Assembly: GCF_010994755.1 (NCBI RefSeq)
Contig: NZ_WHSB02000014.1
Coordinates: forward strand, 1 to 64,000
Direction of reading: 5' to 3'
DNA: 64,000 nucleotides
DNA from: Shinella lacus
GTDB lineage: Bacteria > Pseudomonadota > Alphaproteobacteria > Rhizobiales > Rhizobiaceae
Part shown: one piece after another, positions 61,168 through 64,000 of the stretch
Layout of the letters: every line of letters starts with the position of its first letter
How positions within the stretch are numbered: position 1 is the stretch's first letter
The notes under the pieces: generated by a model
Databases searched by the model: none
Seen by the model: the letters and a program-made list of their open reading frames with translations, nothing else
What the model was told of the DNA's origin: nothing
Translations under genes and position numbers: made by a program

Positions 61168-62291
61168 TGCGCATTCTCCTGATCATCGCCGACAAGCAGA
61201 ACAACGTCGACGATCGTTTTGTTGCCTTCACGCTTTCGCTCAATCTGCGCGCCGAGCTGGTGCGCCGACGCCTCCAGCAGCAATCGGCCGAGCTCAGCGT
61301 TCTCGATGTCCGGCTCCACAGGCTCCGACGTGTCTTCTATCCTGATCAGGAAATGTCCGTTTAGCCGCCGGACGACGACATGGATGTCGCCGCCGCCGTC
61401 GTTTAAGCCGCGGCGCACGGCATCGCCAACCAATTCGTTCACGATCAGGGAAAGCGGCGTGGCCTTCACGGCCGGCACCAGCAGCGGCGAAAGCTCTAGC
61501 GAGAGCCGGATATCTTTACGTCCGGTCGCGTCCACGAGGTCCGTCACGAGTTCGCGCACGAATTCGGACATGTCGAATTTTGAGACGTCGTCGAGGGTGA
61601 ACAATTTTCGCTGGACCGTGCTGAGAGCCTCTATGCGGTTGAGTACGGACATCAGCGTCTGCCTTCGACCAGCGTCCGTCGTGATTCTGGCCTGCATTTT
61701 CACGATCGAAGCCATCGTAAGCAGGTTGTTCTTCACCCGGTGGTCAACTTCATGGACGAGCAGCGTACGTGCCTCGAGCGCTGCACGAAGGTTGGCCGTG
61801 TGTTGGGCAACCTGGGCTTCCGCCTCATGCCGTGCGGCTGCCAGATCGGCTTCACGGCTTTTGACATTGGTGAAATCGAGCTGCGACGCAAAGAAATAGG
61901 CAATCGCACCCGCCTCGTCCCGCACGGGGCTGATGAAGACGGCGTTCCAAAATGTGCTGCCGTCCTTTCGATAGTTGAGAATGTCGACGGCGACGTCCTG
62001 ACCGACGGCAATCGCAGTACGGATCTTCCCAATCGTAGCCCTGTCCGTCTCCGGCCCCTGCAAAAAGCGGCAATTGCGGCCAATGATCTCATCGTCGCCG
62101 TACCCCGTCAGCCTTCTGAACGCCTCGTTGCAGAAGATGATCGGATTGTCGTGTTGATTGGGGTCCGTCACAATCATTGGCATGCGGGTTGCCTTGAAGG
62201 CGGCCGCGAAAGGATCCTCGCTGACATGTCCGGCGACAAGACGATTGCCCGCATCCCGGGCGTCGGTTCGTTGCTGATCCTTTTCCTGCAT
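61164..62291 (-). CDS. Blue-light LOV histidine kinase, HRxxN (HisKA_2) type
   Basis: 375 residues from ATG 62291 (an upstream in-frame start at 62333 is unlikely). The LOV domain has the flavin-binding motif [13 protein letters not shown] with adduct-forming Cys74, [20 protein letters not shown] and a J-alpha-like linker. The kinase box is [20 protein letters not shown] (His184) of the HRxxN group, and the ATPase has [17 protein letters not shown]. No membrane segment. Light should form a cysteinyl-FMN adduct and change kinase activity. A GGAAC-type promoter lies upstream, so the sensor may itself be in the stress regulon. Confidence 0.94.
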   Translation of the reverse strand: MQEKDQQRTDARDAGNRLVAGHVSEDPFAAAFKATRMPMIVTDPNQHDNPIIFCNEAFRRLTGYGDDEIIGRNCRFLQGPETDRATIGKIRTAIAVGQDVAVDILNYRKDGSTFWNAVFISPVRDEAGAIAYFFASQLDFTNVKSREADLAAARHEAEAQVAQHTANLRAALEARTLLVHEVDHRVKNNLLTMASIVKMQARITTDAGRRQTLMSVLNRIEALSTVQRKLFTLDDVSKFDMSEFVRELVTDLVDATGRKDIRLSLELSPLLVPAVKATPLSLIVNELVGDAVRRGLNDGGGDIHVVVRRLNGHFLIRIEDTSEPVEPDIENAELGRLLLEASAHQLGAQIERKREGNKTIVDVVLLVGDDQENAH

Positions 62292-62321
62292 AAAGGCCCC
62301 GTCAGTGTTATCGCGCGATAA

Positions 62322-62346
62322 AAGCCACCACACATGAAATGGTTCC
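62322..62346 (-). promoter_or_regulatory. EcfG/RpoE2-type promoter for the LOV kinase pair
   Basis: Minus strand: GGAAC (62346-62342), 18 bases, TT (62323-62322). The ATG at 62291 is 31 bases beyond. Confidence 0.65.
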
Positions 62347-62450
62347 CGTCGCGGGCATTAGATCGGCGAGTGGCATCTACTCCAGGCTGCTGCTCGCTGG
62401 ATCGGGTACGACGAGCGATGGCAGCCGGCATTCAGGCCTGTGGCTATTTC

Positions 62451-62475
62451 GGAACCTTTTTGCCGCCAAGAGGTT
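62451..62475 (+). promoter_or_regulatory. EcfG/RpoE2-type promoter for otsA
   Basis: GGAAC (62451-62455), 18 bases, TT (62474-62475). The leader to the ATG is about 110 bases. otsA belongs to the general stress regulon in Sinorhizobium, which supports the call. Confidence 0.65.
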
Positions 62476-62588
62476 TCCAATGCACTGCAATAAAAGTGCG
62501 ATGGCACCTCGCTTTTGCGAGACATTCCTTCCTTGGCCTTCTGCCCAGCGAAGGTTAGCCCATCCGAAAAATCTGGTGCCGTAACATC

Positions 62589-63977
62589 ATGAGTCGTCTT
62601 ATCGTCGTTTCCAACCGCGTTCCCATTCCGGACAAGACGGGGACAGCGCCTGCCGGCGGCCTTGCGGTTGCGCTTCAATCCGCACTCGAAGCGCGTGGCG
62701 GATTGTGGCTCGGCTGGTCGGGACAGTCCTGCGCGGAGGACCGTATCGGGCCGTTGCAGATGCTGCGGGACGGCAATATCGACTACGCGCTAACGGACCT
62801 CACCGAGCGCGATGTCGAGGAATACTACCAGGGTTTTGCGAACCGTGTTCTCTGGCCGATCTGCCACTACCGTCTTGACCTTGCCGAATATGGCCGGCGT
62901 GAAATGGCCGGCTACTTCCGCGTAAACCGTTTCTTCGCCAGCCGTCTCCTACCGCTGATCGGAGAGAACGACCTTTTCTGGATACACGATTACCACCTGA
63001 TCCCGCTTGCGGCAGAGCTTCGCCGACAGGGCGTGAAAAACCGGATCGGCTTCTTTCTGCACATTCCCTGGCCGGCGCCGGACGTCTTTCTTGCCATGCC
63101 CGTGCACGAGGAAATCCTCTCCAGCCTGACCGCCTACGACGTGCTCGGTTTCCAAACCGAACACGACCGCGAGAACTTCGCGGCTTGTCTTGCACGGCAA
63201 GGGCTCGGCAACCGGCTTGACAAGGCGCATTTCGCGCTGGGCAGCCGGACATTCACTGCACGGCCCTACCCGATCGGTATCGAGACGAATGAGTTCGTGA
63301 CGCTGGCGCAGCGCGCGGCGGGGACCACCCTTCACAAACGCATGCTAGACAGCCTCGACGGCAAGGGTTTGATCATCGGTGTCGATCGGCTCGATTATTC
63401 CAAGGGCATCACACAGCGCATCGATGCCTTCGAAACCTTTCTCAAGCGAAATCCCGATAGCCAGCGCAAGGTGGCGCTGCTGCAGATCACACCAAAATCC
63501 CGCTCTGAAGTCCCCGAATATGAGGCGATGCAGCGGGCGGTGGCCGAGCAGGCCGGCCGCGTCAACGGCGCGCTCGGAACTGTGGATTGGGTACCGATCC
63601 GCTATATCAACCGCTCCCTCCGGCGTCCGGCCCTGGCCGGCCTCTACCGCATGGCCAAGCTCGCCCTCGTCACGCCGCTTCGGGATGGTATGAATCTTGT
63701 CGCGAAGGAGTTCGTCGCAGCGCAGAACGAAGCGGACCCGGGCGTGCTTCTGCTATCGCGGTTCGCGGGGGCGGCACACGAATTGAAAGACGCGGTGCTC
63801 GTCAATCCCTACGATGTGGAAGGAACTGCGGATGCTATAGCGCGCAGCCTGACCATGCCCTTGGAGGAACGCCGTGACCGATGGAAAAGCATGATGAACG
63901 CACTACGTGCGAACGATGTCTTCACCTGGTGCGACACCTTCCTTGGCGATCTTTCGAGATATGAACAAGTAGAATAA
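62589..63977 (+). CDS. otsA: Trehalose-6-phosphate synthase
   Basis: 462 residues, the usual length for OtsA, a GT20-family glycosyltransferase. Motifs: [22 protein letters not shown] at the N-terminus, [50 protein letters not shown] and [20 protein letters not shown]. It joins UDP-glucose and glucose-6-phosphate to give trehalose-6-phosphate, the precursor of the osmo- and desiccation protectant trehalose. No otsB phosphatase gene is in the remaining 23 bases. Confidence 0.97.
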   Translation: MSRLIVVSNRVPIPDKTGTAPAGGLAVALQSALEARGGLWLGWSGQSCAEDRIGPLQMLRDGNIDYALTDLTERDVEEYYQGFANRVLWPICHYRLDLAEYGRREMAGYFRVNRFFASRLLPLIGENDLFWIHDYHLIPLAAELRRQGVKNRIGFFLHIPWPAPDVFLAMPVHEEILSSLTAYDVLGFQTEHDRENFAACLARQGLGNRLDKAHFALGSRTFTARPYPIGIETNEFVTLAQRAAGTTLHKRMLDSLDGKGLIIGVDRLDYSKGITQRIDAFETFLKRNPDSQRKVALLQITPKSRSEVPEYEAMQRAVAEQAGRVNGALGTVDWVPIRYINRSLRRPALAGLYRMAKLALVTPLRDGMNLVAKEFVAAQNEADPGVLLLSRFAGAAHELKDAVLVNPYDVEGTADAIARSLTMPLEERRDRWKSMMNALRANDVFTWCDTFLGDLSRYEQVE

Positions 63978-64000
63978 AAGAACACCGCCTGAGAACACGC

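Noticed and set aside
1-64000. CRISPR array, prophage or complete transposon
   Set aside because: No regularly spaced repeats, phage structural genes or transposase genes could be seen on either strand.

Overview
The window looks like accessory DNA (plasmid, chromid or genomic island) of a member of the Rhizobiaceae/Rhizobiales. Evidence: BA14K, DUF1236, YidB-like and glycine-zipper small envelope proteins, paired bacterial Ku genes, HRxxN-type (HWE/HisKA_2) histidine kinases, a LOV-histidine kinase beside otsA, and repeated promoter motifs of the form GGAAC-N18-TT, which is the element used by the alphaproteobacterial general stress sigma factor EcfG/RpoE2.

Layout. 0-1.2 kb: decayed DNA with a cytochrome oxidase subunit II remnant, then a glycine-zipper lipoprotein. 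1.7-12.7 kb: one tightly packed chemosensory operon: a soluble receptor with two signalling tips, a triple CheW, CheB, CheR, CheA, a STAS-like protein, CheY, CheC and a PAS hybrid kinase. 12.7-14.6 kb: three broken metabolic genes. 14.7-24.8 kb: stress block with a membrane protein, a YidB-like protein, two sensor kinases, two ku genes, exonuclease III and small partners. 24.8-25.7 kb: gene debris, including a third ku piece. 25.7-29.2 kb: SDR, MFS pump, TetR and RidA. 29.5-34.6 kb: hypothetical proteins, a FAD oxidoreductase, an AraC regulator and a homocysteine methyltransferase with a nonsense codon. 35.2-44.7 kb: small secreted or membrane stress proteins around a NarL-type two-component pair. 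44.8-47.0 kb: a CHASE4-GGDEF-EAL protein. 48.4-50.2 kb: a broken chrA and a ParE/RelB-type toxin-antitoxin pair. 50.5-55.6 kb: an arsenic resistance block. 55.8-62.3 kb: KaiC-like ATPase, response regulators, PAS kinase, SDR and a LOV kinase pair. 62.6-64.0 kb: otsA.

The main unifying signal is regulatory. Eleven correctly oriented GGAAC-N18-TT elements lie a short distance upstream of genes: the lipoprotein, the PhnA-like/YidB pair, ku-ku, the xthA operon, two PepSY-type genes, two DUF1236 genes, the NarL-type pair, the LOV kinase pair and otsA. This suggests much of the window belongs to the general stress regulon (DNA end joining, DNA repair, trehalose synthesis, envelope proteins, light sensing). 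No sigma factor, NepR or PhyR gene is in the window, so the master regulators would be elsewhere.

The window also carries many broken genes: frameshifts in coxB, SDR and chrA, nonsense codons in the homocysteine methyltransferase and in a BA14K gene, and fragments of ku, aldo/keto reductase, alcohol dehydrogenase and a hydrolase. That fits a replicon or island under weak selection with recurrent rearrangement. Some single-base defects could be assembly errors. No tRNA, rRNA, CRISPR array, complete IS element or replication origin was seen.
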